Position numbers and translations under genes: made by a program. A stretch of 64,000 nucleotides of DNA, taken from assembly GCA_964525995.1 (NCBI GenBank), contig CAZGIM010000008.1, forward strand, positions 94,336 to 158,335, in the 5' to 3' direction. The notes under the pieces were generated by a model. The model was not told the DNA's origin. It made no database searches and saw nothing but the letters and a program-made list of their open reading frames with translations. This stretch comes from CAIVAT01 sp964525995 (GTDB taxonomy: Bacteria; Bacteroidota; Bacteroidia; Bacteroidales; FEN-979). Below are positions 8,602 to 17,539 of the stretch, one piece after another (position 1 is the stretch's first letter; the number at the start of each line of letters is the position of its first letter).

Positions 8602-10470
8602 ATGAATCACTATGATGTTATAGTAATCGGTGCTGGACATGCTGGGTGTGAAGCTGCAATGGCCTCGGCAAAAATGGGATCAAATGTCCTATTGGTTACG
8701 ATGAGTATGTCAAATTTAGCTCAAATGTCGTGTAATCCTTCTATTGGAGGAGTGGCAAAAGGACAAATTGTAAGAGAAATTGACGCATTAGGTGGTTTTA
8801 GCGGAATAGTCAGCGATCGATCGATGATCCAGTTCAGAATGCTAAACAGGTCAAAAGGTCCCGCAATGTGGAGCCCACGGGCACAAAATGACCGCTATCT
8901 TTTTTCGAAAGGATGGAGGCTTGTACTGGAAAGTAATAATAAGGTTTCATTTTGGCAGGATATAGTATCTGAAATACTTGTAAGAGGAGGAAGAGTAACG
9001 GGAATAAAAACAGGGTTAGGAAGAACTTTTTATTGTAAGGCAGTAATTTTGGCAAGTGGCACTTTTTTGAATGGGATTATACATATAGGTGAAAAGCATT
9101 TCAGCGGTGGCAGATTGGGAGAAAGCGCTTCAAGATTTTTGACAGAGCAATTAGTGGAATTAGGATTCGAATCAAAAAGAATGAAAACAGGAACACCTGT
9201 AAGGGTAGATGGACGAACTTTAAATTTTTCCGAAATGGACGAACAGTCTGGTGATACCAATCCAGGCAAGTTTTCCTTTACTTCTACTGTACCATTGAAG
9301 CATCAACGAAGTTGTTTTCTTACATATACTAATTCAAAAGTACATGAAATATTAAAAACAGGTTTTGAAAAATCACCGTTATTCACAGGAAGGATAAAAG
9401 GAAAAGGTCCAAGATATTGTCCATCAATTGAGGATAAAATTGAACGATTTTCTTCCAAAGAAAGCCACCAGTTATTTATTGAACCAGAAGGATGGGACAC
9501 AATAGAATTTTATGTGAATGGATTTTCGTCGTCTTTACCGGAAGAGGTTCAATTTAAGGCTCTTAGAAAGGTTCCTGGTTTTAGAGAAGCAAAATTTTTC
9601 AGACCTGGCTATGCAATTGAATATGATTATTTTCCACCACAACAGTTGAAACTAACTTTAGAGACAAAAATTGTAGATAATTTATTTTTTGCAGGACAAA
9701 TAAATGGTACTACCGGATATGAGGAAGCAGCTGCCCAAGGACTGGTTGCAGGTATTAATGCGCATCTGGCAATAAATAAAAAAGACCCATTCATATTGAA
9801 AAGATCAGATGCTTATATAGGAGTACTTATTGACGACCTAATAACAAAAGGCACAGAAGAACCGTATAGAATGTTCACCTCAAGGGCGGAGTTCAGGATA
9901 CTGTTGAGGCAAGATAATGCAGATGAACGTCTTACTCCAATTGGACATTCCCTTGGCTTAATATCCAAGGAGCAATTTTCGAAAACCAAGGAAAAATACG
10001 AAAATGTATCCAGATTGATCAACTACATCCAAAACAATAGTATTGCACCAGTTGAAGTTAATCAGTTTCTGAATTCATTGGATTCAAAAGAGATAACGCA
10101 GAAGCAAAAAATCTCATCTATTTTAGTAAGGCCTAAGGTTAGGTTACAGGGCCTTATTGATCATATAAACCTACTAAGTGATTATATCAAAGCAAATGAC
10201 GAGTTTGATCAAGAATGTATAGAAGAGGTTGAATTAAAGACAAAATATAATTCATATATCATTAAAGAACAGGAAATTGCTTTAAAAATGATAGCTTTAG
10301 AAAAGCAAAGAATTCCCGAAGATTTTAATTTCAATGCTTTAAAATCACTTTCTTCGGAAGCGCGGGAAAAATTATCAAGACTAAGGCCCTTAACCGTTGG
10401 ACAAGCGGGGAGAATAAGTGGAGTATCTCCCAGTGATATTTCAGTACTTATTGTGTATCTTAACCAATAA
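8602..10470 (+). CDS. mnmG: tRNA uridine-5-carboxymethylaminomethyl modification enzyme MnmG (GidA)
   Basis: A 622-residue flavoprotein that works with MnmE to build the cmnm5U34 modification in tRNAs decoding NNA/NNG codons, using FAD and a methylene-folate. It begins with the Rossmann FAD motif VIGAGHAGCEAA at residues 6-17, then MSCNPSIGGVAKGQ, KTGTPVRVDGRT, RYCPSIEDK with the conserved Cys, and GYEEAAAQGLVAG. The C-terminal helical domain for MnmE/tRNA contact is present and ends in GVSPSDISVLIVYL. The length is normal. The start is ATG at 8602, just after a parS-like palindrome, and the stop is one base before a second, perfect parS. gidA lies beside oriC in many bacteria. Confidence 0.97.
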   Translation: MNHYDVIVIGAGHAGCEAAMASAKMGSNVLLVTMSMSNLAQMSCNPSIGGVAKGQIVREIDALGGFSGIVSDRSMIQFRMLNRSKGPAMWSPRAQNDRYLFSKGWRLVLESNNKVSFWQDIVSEILVRGGRVTGIKTGLGRTFYCKAVILASGTFLNGIIHIGEKHFSGGRLGESASRFLTEQLVELGFESKRMKTGTPVRVDGRTLNFSEMDEQSGDTNPGKFSFTSTVPLKHQRSCFLTYTNSKVHEILKTGFEKSPLFTGRIKGKGPRYCPSIEDKIERFSSKESHQLFIEPEGWDTIEFYVNGFSSSLPEEVQFKALRKVPGFREAKFFRPGYAIEYDYFPPQQLKLTLETKIVDNLFFAGQINGTTGYEEAAAQGLVAGINAHLAINKKDPFILKRSDAYIGVLIDDLITKGTEEPYRMFTSRAEFRILLRQDNADERLTPIGHSLGLISKEQFSKTKEKYENVSRLINYIQNNSIAPVEVNQFLNSLDSKEITQKQKISSILVRPKVRLQGLIDHINLLSDYIKANDEFDQECIEEVELKTKYNSYIIKEQEIALKMIALEKQRIPEDFNFNALKSLSSEAREKLSRLRPLTVGQAGRISGVSPSDISVLIVYLNQ

Positions 10471-10486
10471 TGTTTCACGTGAAACA
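10471..10486. other. Perfect 16-bp parS site after mnmG
   Basis: TGTTTCACGTGAAACA is identical to the widely conserved 16-bp parS consensus bound by chromosomal ParB (Spo0J). It starts at the first base after the mnmG stop codon. When read as coding DNA from the A at 10470 it gives Met-Phe-His-Val-Lys, a false N-terminus often produced by parS in automatic gene calls, so the following gene most likely starts at 10494. Confidence 0.88.
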
Positions 10487-10493
10487 GAAATCT

Positions 10494-11384
10494 ATGTCTG
10501 AAGAATTAGTCCAATGTCCAATCTGTGACTCTGATACGTTCCATCGCTATATGGAAGTTACAGATTGGTTTCTTACAAAAGAGCGTTTTTTGTTAGTAAA
10601 GTGTTCAAACTGTGGACTGATATTTATTAATCCGAGACCTGATATAACAGAAATAAGCCCCTACTATTGTTCTGACGATTATATATCGCACGGGTTAAAA
10701 AATACCAAGTTGATTGACAAAATTTACGGGTTCATACGGCAACGATCGATCAGGATGAAGTTTAACTTGATACGACCGCATATGTCTGGCTTTAATATCC
10801 TTGATATCGGTTGTGGAACCGGTGAATTCTTGTCCTACTGCCAAATAAAAGGAATGACTGTGCGGGGAGTAGAACCTAATGAACGGGGACGGGCTTTTGC
10901 AATTAAAAACAATTTAACGGTATCAGACCATCTCAATTTTGTAGATATAAATCCGGGGTCAATAGATGCTATAACGATGTGGCATGTAATTGAACATATT
11001 CATGATCTCAGGGGAACGCTGTTGAAGATAAACGAATACCTAAATTCAAGGGGTGTACTTATTATTGCCGTTCCTAATAGCAATTCATTTGATGCTGAAT
11101 TCTTTAAAGAGCACTGGGCTGCATATGATGTTCCGCGGCATATTTACCACTTTTCAAAACAAAATATTACACACTTGGCAGAATCATTTGGTTTCAAGGT
11201 TATAAAGGTGGTTCCTCAAAAATTTGATGCCTATTATGTATCGATGTTAAGCTTGAAATATAAGTATAATAAAATTCTATCCTGGCTATTTCCCCTCTTT
11301 GGACTTTGGTTTAATATTAGATCTTACTACGATAAAAACAGATACTCCAGCCTGATTTTTATTCTGAAAAAGAAAAATAATTAA
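10494..11384 (+). CDS. Class I SAM-dependent methyltransferase with N-terminal zinc ribbon
   Basis: From the ATG at 10494 the protein has 296 residues. An upstream ATG at 10470 would make the N-terminus out of the parS palindrome and is unlikely. A zinc ribbon is formed by CPIC at 8-11 and CSNC at 37-40. The methyltransferase domain follows, with motif I NILDIGCGTGEF and the MWHVIEHIHDL motif typical of the Methyltransf_23 group. Such proteins often modify sugars or small metabolites, but the substrate here is not visible. It follows mnmG directly on the same strand and may share its transcript. Base use is AT-rich like its neighbours. Confidence 0.85.
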   Translation: MSEELVQCPICDSDTFHRYMEVTDWFLTKERFLLVKCSNCGLIFINPRPDITEISPYYCSDDYISHGLKNTKLIDKIYGFIRQRSIRMKFNLIRPHMSGFNILDIGCGTGEFLSYCQIKGMTVRGVEPNERGRAFAIKNNLTVSDHLNFVDINPGSIDAITMWHVIEHIHDLRGTLLKINEYLNSRGVLIIAVPNSNSFDAEFFKEHWAAYDVPRHIYHFSKQNITHLAESFGFKVIKVVPQKFDAYYVSMLSLKYKYNKILSWLFPLFGLWFNIRSYYDKNRYSSLIFILKKKNN

Positions 11385-11500
11385 TTTTAGCGCAATAGAG
11401 TGGGTTTTAAGTATAAGTGACACTTCAGGTCATTTATAGTAAGATCGTTTGTTATAAGGCGCCGTATTATGAAATTTAAAACATTATAAATCAGGACATA

Positions 11501-14500
11501 ATGACTGTGGAATCCACAAAACAAAAAACTAAGCCATTCTGGGTCCTGTTTTCTGCCATTTTAGTTTTAGTATTGATTCAATCTTACCAATGGTTTATTT
11601 CGTGGCAAGTTAATCCTGGTAATATTACAGCTTCTGTTCAAAAAACTTTTCTTAGAAAAGAAATAGATCTTAATAATGAAGTTGAAAACCAAATTCAGGC
11701 CTTTGATACTATTCATATAAAGCAATCATTAGAGAAATTGAACAGAAATTTCTCCGGATTGAAACAGGTGGATTTTCTTCTCTTTATTTTCAGCAGCGAT
11801 TCGTTAATCTTTTGGAACGATAGCAAGATGCCTATTCCTGAACTATACGATAAAGGACCCACCAAAATCCCCTCAGTGGTCGAGCTTGCAAACGGGTGGT
11901 ATTATATTATGAAGAAACAGGCAGGCTCTTATGTTTTCCTGTCTGCCATATTGTTAAAAAATGAATATAGTATTGAAAACAATTACCTGAGAAATGAGTT
12001 CGATCCCGATTTTAAAAATTGTTCTCATGTTGATATAGATCTTCATCCCGGGAAACACAGCATATTTTCATTCTCTGGAACTTTTATGTTCAATCTGATT
12101 TTCAATCAGTCTTCGTCGACAGAAATTAATCTGACTCAAACCTGGGTGTTGTTTGTGCTTGTAGTATTGCTATACATTCTGACTTCTGTTTTTTTGTACC
12201 GCTTTTATTGTAACGTAAAATGGTTCCAATCAAGGGAAAATTTTCTGGTATTAATGTTTATAATGGACTTGATAATCTTAAGGATTGTACAACAAGGAAT
12301 GAAGTTCCCTCAATTTTTATATCAATCCGAATTGTTTTCCCCAGTTTGGTACTCATCCTCATTAATTTTACCCTCTCTGGGTGATTTTTTATTGGATGCA
12401 ATTCTTTTACTCATATGCAGCATTGTATATAACAGAATCGATAATAAGCGAAAGCATAGTTGGGAACGTTTCGGGAAATACCGAATACCGCGGATGTTAC
12501 TTTCTCTGCTACTTTGTTTTTTTCTCACTTTCATGCTGCATTACTTAATTAGCGATTTACTTTTAAACTCTTCATTTTCTGTACAACTTCAGGACGTTTC
12601 CAATATGGAACCCCTCAGTGGAATTGGCTTATTAATTATTCTCTTATTGATTTGTTCATATTGGTTTGTTTCTTCAAGGATTTTGGCTACAGTCCTAGGT
12701 GTAAATTTTGTATCAAGCATGGAGGATGCTCCTCGTAAGGAAGGCTATATTAAAGATTCTGCAATTTTCAACAATTCCCTCCGGAAAGTTTTAAATTCCG
12801 ATAATTTTCAACTGGTTATAATCTTCATTTCTGCAGCAATTGTTGTTAGCACGCTGGGTTTTGTGCTTACTGGAGGATTTCCATTAAATGAACGACTTAT
12901 TTTCAGCTGTACGTTTCTGGTCTATGTGGTAATTTTTTCGATTATCAAACTATTGGGAAAACATATACTATCGTTCAGTATTATCATTATTTTCCTGACC
13001 TTTTTTTCCATCATTGGCACCTGGATGATGAATAATGCAAATGATAGTAAATCAAGAGCTACAGATGTATTATTTGTGACAAAAATGTCGAATAGAAGAA
13101 ACCCCGTAACAGAGATAATGTTCGAAAAAGTTCAAACTAAAATACATTCCGACACTTCCTTTTGGCTGAATGTTTTCGATCATCATAAAATCGGTAGTAA
13201 TACAAGGGTAATCCAGGATCTGTTAAAGGAACGTTATTTTAATGGTTATTGGGATAAGTACAATATTCAAATCACAGTTTGTGATAGCTTAAATAAATTG
13301 ACCATTCAGCCTGAAGGCTACTTAGCAGGGTGCAATGAATTTTTTAAAGATGTGATTCGTGATTTTGGGAGATCTACCGCTTTACCAACTCTTTTTTTCC
13401 TTGATTATGGGTATGGAAAAGAAAATTATCTCGGAATTCTTAGCCATGGATATCCTGAACTTCAAAAAAACAGGAAATTATGGCTATTTATAGAAATTAG
13501 TCTGAATTCAGTTAGCGCTGATCCCGGATTCCCGGGTTTACTTATAGATAAATCAAATATTAATGGCAGCCTCCAGGGAGCGTTTTCCTATGCTGTATAT
13601 AAAGAGAATAAACTTTTACATTCTGTTGGTAAGTATCCTTATCCTACAGAGATATTTGAATTATCACGGGCACGTTATTCCATTCCCCAGATTAATGAAT
13701 TCAATTATAAACATGAATTTTATACCGTTGATACAAATACCATATTGCTAATAAGTAAGATGAAGCCATCCGTATGGAATTGGATAACGCCATTCCCATA
13801 TCTGTTTTTATTTTTTTCCATATTTATCTGTTGTTTCGCGATCGCCTCAAAAATTTCAAACCGTCAGCATCTTTTTCAAAGTTCATTACAAAACAGAATG
13901 TATTTTGTTCTTATAGGAATTCTCATCCTGACAATGATGATCACGGGATTTGTTCAGGTTTTCAATATCCTTTCATTTAATTTCAAGAAAGATTATGAGA
14001 GTTTAAGAGAACGTGTTTCCTCTATCGGGATCGAAATTCAGCATAAATTCGGCAATGATAATCAAATAAATGAGAGAAAAGACAGATCAATTGATGACTT
14101 TCTCATCAAATTATCCAATGTTTTTTTTACGGAAATCAACTTGTATGGACCTGATGGAATCTTACTTTCGACAAGCCGACCGCAACTATTCAATGCGGGA
14201 ATACTTTCCGGCAGAATGAATCCAGAGGCGGTACAACAATTGGTATTGAATAAACGCATGGTATATATTCATCGGGAGCAAATCGGAGAAATGGATTTTC
14301 TTTCTGCTTATATGCCACTGTACAACAACCATAATGACCTGTTGGGTTTTATCAATCTTCCTTATTTTTCAAAGGGGGACGAATCAAAACGTGAGATTGC
14401 TTCATTTTTAGTGACTTTCCTCAATATTTATATAGTGATATTATTATTGGGGGTTTTTGTTACTATTCTGATATCAAACCACATAACAGCCCCCCTTGAT

Positions 14501-15364
14501 GTATTGGCTGTTAAGCTGTCAAAGATCAGAATCGGGAAGTCAAATGAAAAAATACATTGGAGTAAAAAAGATGAAATCGGACAACTTGTAGCCGAATACA
14601 ACAGAATGGTTGATGAACTGGAGAAAAGCACCAGATTGCTTACACAATCAGAAAGGGAGCGTGCGTGGCGGGAAATGGCGCGTCAGGTTGCACATGAGAT
14701 TAAAAATCCCCTGACTCCAATGAAATTGAGCGCTCAATATTTTGAGAAAGCATGGAAAGAAAATGCACCCGACCTCGACTTGAAACTTTCCCGGTTTATT
14801 AAGACCCTGATTACGCAGATCGATATGCTTTCGGAAATTTCTTCAGATTTTTCTGATTTCGCAAAGCTTCCTCAAATGAAGTTAGAGCAGGTAAAAGTGG
14901 AAGAAATTGTAAATTTTGTGGTCTCACTCTACCAGGATTCCTCTCCTGTACAGTTTGATATTGTTGCCATTGAAAAAGATCTGACTATTATGGCAGACAG
15001 ATCACAACTGACGAGGGTCTTTACCAATCTGATCAATAATTCTATTCAGGCTATTGAGAATAAACAGAATGGTAAGATTGTAATAAAGCTTTGGAAAGAA
15101 GAAGGCTTTGTTGTGGTTTCAGTAGTTGATAACGGTGGTGGAATAACGCCGGAACAAGAAAAGGAAATTTTCAAACCGGGATTCACAACTAAGCAAAGGG
15201 GAATGGGACTTGGACTGGTGATTGTAAAAACGATAATTGAGAGTTTAAATGGCGAAATATCATACGTAAAGCCGGATTCAGAAGGAGCTGGTTTCTTAAT
15301 AAATATACCTGTAGAAAAGAACCAATTTCATACAAATGAAACAAACTGGGATCAGGATCATTAA
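11501..15364 (+). CDS. Very large multi-pass sensor histidine kinase (NtrY-like core)
   Basis: A 1287-residue kinase, roughly twice the usual size. It has an N-terminal helix at about 12-31, a first extracytoplasmic stretch, and a block of about eight helices between about 208 and 515. A second large extracytoplasmic region follows, then helices at about 765-785, 803-824 and 960-985, a HAMP-like linker (DEIGQLVAEYNRMVDEL), HisKA and HATPase. The phospho-acceptor is His at about 1065 in QVAHEIKNPLTPMK. The N-box NLINNSIQAIENK and the G-boxes DNGGGITP and GMGLGLVIVK are intact, so kinase activity is expected. No response regulator lies next to it. The downstream lipoprotein gene overlaps its last 29 bases. 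The ligand is unknown. Confidence 0.88.
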   Translation: MTVESTKQKTKPFWVLFSAILVLVLIQSYQWFISWQVNPGNITASVQKTFLRKEIDLNNEVENQIQAFDTIHIKQSLEKLNRNFSGLKQVDFLLFIFSSDSLIFWNDSKMPIPELYDKGPTKIPSVVELANGWYYIMKKQAGSYVFLSAILLKNEYSIENNYLRNEFDPDFKNCSHVDIDLHPGKHSIFSFSGTFMFNLIFNQSSSTEINLTQTWVLFVLVVLLYILTSVFLYRFYCNVKWFQSRENFLVLMFIMDLIILRIVQQGMKFPQFLYQSELFSPVWYSSSLILPSLGDFLLDAILLLICSIVYNRIDNKRKHSWERFGKYRIPRMLLSLLLCFFLTFMLHYLISDLLLNSSFSVQLQDVSNMEPLSGIGLLIILLLICSYWFVSSRILATVLGVNFVSSMEDAPRKEGYIKDSAIFNNSLRKVLNSDNFQLVIIFISAAIVVSTLGFVLTGGFPLNERLIFSCTFLVYVVIFSIIKLLGKHILSFSIIIIFLTFFSIIGTWMMNNANDSKSRATDVLFVTKMSNRRNPVTEIMFEKVQTKIHSDTSFWLNVFDHHKIGSNTRVIQDLLKERYFNGYWDKYNIQITVCDSLNKLTIQPEGYLAGCNEFFKDVIRDFGRSTALPTLFFLDYGYGKENYLGILSHGYPELQKNRKLWLFIEISLNSVSADPGFPGLLIDKSNINGSLQGAFSYAVYKENKLLHSVGKYPYPTEIFELSRARYSIPQINEFNYKHEFYTVDTNTILLISKMKPSVWNWITPFPYLFLFFSIFICCFAIASKISNRQHLFQSSLQNRMYFVLIGILILTMMITGFVQVFNILSFNFKKDYESLRERVSSIGIEIQHKFGNDNQINERKDRSIDDFLIKLSNVFFTEINLYGPDGILLSTSRPQLFNAGILSGRMNPEAVQQLVLNKRMVYIHREQIGEMDFLSAYMPLYNNHNDLLGFINLPYFSKGDESKREIASFLVTFLNIYIVILLLGVFVTILISNHITAPLDVLAVKLSKIRIGKSNEKIHWSKKDEIGQLVAEYNRMVDELEKSTRLLTQSERERAWREMARQVAHEIKNPLTPMKLSAQYFEKAWKENAPDLDLKLSRFIKTLITQIDMLSEISSDFSDFAKLPQMKLEQVKVEEIVNFVVSLYQDSSPVQFDIVAIEKDLTIMADRSQLTRVFTNLINNSIQAIENKQNGKIVIKLWKEEGFVVVSVVDNGGGITPEQEKEIFKPGFTTKQRGMGLGLVIVKTIIESLNGEISYVKPDSEGAGFLINIPVEKNQFHTNETNWDQDH

Positions 15365-15815
15365 ATTGACCGTTATCTTGTTAATTTTTAGCTCCGGATG
15401 CAGGAAGCCTGCACAAACGGAGTGGTATCATCCATTTTCCGACAAGAACTGGGAACGTTATAATATTTTACGTTTTGAAATCCCGATTAATGATGCAGGG
15501 GAAAGCCATAATATTACCTTGTTTGCTTATTTATCGAGCGAATTTGAGTTTCAAGAATTACCTTTTAATATGGTCATGGAAACCCCATCAGGGGAGGAAA
15601 GGATCAACGAATACCTGTTGCAGTTCCGATCGAAAAACGGGAATCCTATAAATCAGTGTACTAAAGATTCTTGTTTGGTACAGGTCATTCTTAAGCAGGA
15701 TTTGAGGATTAACAAACCAGGTATCTTGCTTTTGGAAATCGAAAATCTGAATCCCCGATTACTCACTGCGGGGGTTTACGGCGTGGGTATCAGGGTTACA
15801 CCATCGTCTCATTAG
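15336..15815 (+). CDS. GldH-like lipoprotein
   Basis: A 159-residue lipoprotein: a hydrophobic signal (LTVILLIFSSGC) ends in a lipobox with Cys at 22, followed by a single beta-rich domain. The Trp-Tyr-Phe start (EWYHPFSDKNW), the central MVMETPSGE strand with a following EY, and the C-terminal VGIRVTP strand agree with GldH, an essential gliding/type IX secretion lipoprotein of Bacteroidota. The assignment rests on remembered family pattern and length, so it is moderate. The ATG overlaps the end of the kinase gene by 29 bases. Its last 57 bases are also overlapped, in the opposite direction, by the riboflavin kinase gene. Confidence 0.6.
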   Translation: MKQTGIRIIKLTVILLIFSSGCRKPAQTEWYHPFSDKNWERYNILRFEIPINDAGESHNITLFAYLSSEFEFQELPFNMVMETPSGEERINEYLLQFRSKNGNPINQCTKDSCLVQVILKQDLRINKPGILLLEIENLNPRLLTAGVYGVGIRVTPSSH

Positions 15816-16256
15816 TTCTTTGGCAATTCGTTGGTCGTCTTTTAATTGATTAATTAATAGTTCAAAGTCGGTGAACTTTTTTTCGTCTCTTATACGGTCA
15901 ATAAATGATATTTCTACGGTAGCACCATAGAGGTCTTCAGAGAAATCAAAAATATGAACTTCGACAGTCAGGGTTTTACCTCCGAATGTCGGGCGGATTC
16001 CAATATTTGCCATACCAGAGAAGATAATTCCATCAAGGGTTACGAGGACTGCATATACCCCTGATAACGGAAGAACAGTATTCCCCTGTTTAATTTCAAG
16101 ATTAGCAGTGGGGAATCCCAATTTCCTGCCCAGGTGGTTTCCATGAATTACTGTTCCTGCTATAGTGTAAGGTGATCCGAGGGACATGGTTATCTGTCGA
16201 ACATTACCAGATTGCAGTAAATCAAGAAGGAACTTTGTATTTGAATTTTTCTTCAT
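15759..16256 (-). CDS. Riboflavin kinase domain only (5'-truncated RibF)
   Basis: A 165-residue protein with the riboflavin kinase fold that phosphorylates riboflavin to FMN. Motifs are GTVIHGNHLGRKLGFPTANL near 34-53, GVYAV, MANIGIRPTF, and the VEVHIFDF strand with the catalytic-type Glu. Bacterial RibF proteins are normally about 300 residues, with an N-terminal FMN adenylyltransferase (FAD synthetase) domain. Here the frame opens just before the linker helix that joins the two domains (LLDLLQSGNVRQ), an in-frame stop lies 13-15 bases upstream of the ATG at 16254-16256, and nothing resembling the missing domain is seen in the spacer. Its 3' end overlaps the GldH-like gene convergently by 57 bases. 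It may be a true monofunctional enzyme or a deletion remnant. Confidence 0.82.
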   Translation of the reverse strand: MKKNSNTKFLLDLLQSGNVRQITMSLGSPYTIAGTVIHGNHLGRKLGFPTANLEIKQGNTVLPLSGVYAVLVTLDGIIFSGMANIGIRPTFGGKTLTVEVHIFDFSEDLYGATVEISFIDRIRDEKKFTDFELLINQLKDDQRIAKELMRRWCNPDTHAVNPRSE

Positions 16257-16401
16257 ACAAGCGCAAAACTACCAAGAAAATAGACTTTCGGGTTGATCGT
16301 TTTTAGATTTTTAAGTTGAACTAAAAACGTGATGTAAATCAACTGCCGAAGAAAATTTGAAAAAAACGGGTAGCGGATTAGAACGAAAAACAGAGTAAAA
16401 A

Positions 16402-17415
16402 TCAGCTTGCAAATCCCAACTGGACCAAATATTCGGCAATCTGTACGGCATTGGTAGCAGCCCCTTTACGAAGATTGTCGGCGACAATGAATAGGTTGAG
16501 GCCATTATGAGTGGATTCATCTTTCCTGATACGGCCGACAAAAACGTCATCCTTTCCCTTGGCAAATAACGGCATGGGATAAATATTTTTATTCACATCA
16601 TCTAAAACTACGATACCGGGAGTATCTTCAAGGATCCTGCGAATTTCGTCCAGGCAAAATTCGGTTTCAAATTCAATATTTACGGATTCAGAATGTCCGC
16701 CGATCACGGGAACTCTCACAATAGTGGCGGTAATTGCGATAGACTGATCACTAAGAATCTTTCGAGTTTCATTGACAAGCTTGACCTCTTCGGTTGTATA
16801 CCCGTTTTGCTGAAATGTTCCGCCATGTGGGAAAAGATTTAAATCGATGGGATGAGGATATGCCATTTCTCCATGAATACCCATCCGTTCATTTTCGAGT
16901 TGCCGGACTGCTTTGGCGCCTGTTCCCGTAACAGATTGGTAGGTCGATACGACGATCCTTCTGATTTTGTATCTTTCATGTAACGGCGCCAAGGTCAAAA
17001 CCATCTGTATGGTTGAGCAATTGGGATTGGCAATGATTTTATCTTTTTCAGATAACAAGTGAGCATTTATTTCTGGCACAATAAGCGGAATGTTTTCTGT
17101 CATTCGCCAGGCTGACGAATTGTCGATCACGGTAATTCCTGCACTTGCATAACGAGGCGCCCACTCTATTGAGACGGCAGCGCCTGCTGAAAAAATCGCT
17201 ATTGATGGTTTAGCGGCGATGGCTTCTTCGTGGGTAACCACCTGCACAATTGATTTGTTGAAAGGTAATTGCAGGCCTGTTGATTTTGGAGAGGCGACAG
17301 GAATTAACTGTTCAGGAATAAAATGATGTTCTTCCAGCACCTTCAGAATTTCTCTTCCGACAAGACCGGTAGCGCCAACGATTGCAAGTTTTTTAACAGG
17401 ATGAACAGAACGCAT
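16402..17415 (-). CDS. asd: Aspartate-semialdehyde dehydrogenase
   Basis: A 337-residue NADP-dependent enzyme that reduces aspartyl phosphate to aspartate semialdehyde, the branch point to lysine/diaminopimelate, threonine and methionine. The Rossmann motif AIVGATGLVGRE occupies 11-22. The nucleophile is Cys133 in NPNCSTIQM. The general-base His lies in VIGGHSESVNI, and the substrate-binding stretch is around SVTGTGAKAVRQLENE. The length is typical. The ATG at 17413-17415 gives a six-residue lead before the fold; a start nearer KKLAIVG has no better codon. It is followed after 145 bases by the riboflavin kinase gene on the same strand and is divergent from the lamin-tail gene. Confidence 0.95.
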   Translation of the reverse strand: MRSVHPVKKLAIVGATGLVGREILKVLEEHHFIPEQLIPVASPKSTGLQLPFNKSIVQVVTHEEAIAAKPSIAIFSAGAAVSIEWAPRYASAGITVIDNSSAWRMTENIPLIVPEINAHLLSEKDKIIANPNCSTIQMVLTLAPLHERYKIRRIVVSTYQSVTGTGAKAVRQLENERMGIHGEMAYPHPIDLNLFPHGGTFQQNGYTTEEVKLVNETRKILSDQSIAITATIVRVPVIGGHSESVNIEFETEFCLDEIRRILEDTPGIVVLDDVNKNIYPMPLFAKGKDDVFVGRIRKDESTHNGLNLFIVADNLRKGAATNAVQIAEYLVQLGFAS

Positions 17416-17539
17416 ACGATAAATGAAATTAAAACAAAGTTAGGATAAAACGAAACAGTCAGTGAATATTGTCCCGACAATAAAAAAAAGAGGACAAAAC
17501 CACGACTTTCCGATAATAACCAGGATTAACCTTGAAAAA

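Noticed and set aside
10470..10493. Start of the methyltransferase at the parS ATG (Met-Phe-His-Val-Lys)
   Set aside because: The codons are the ParB-binding palindrome itself; the ATG at 10494 gives a sensible start close to the zinc ribbon.
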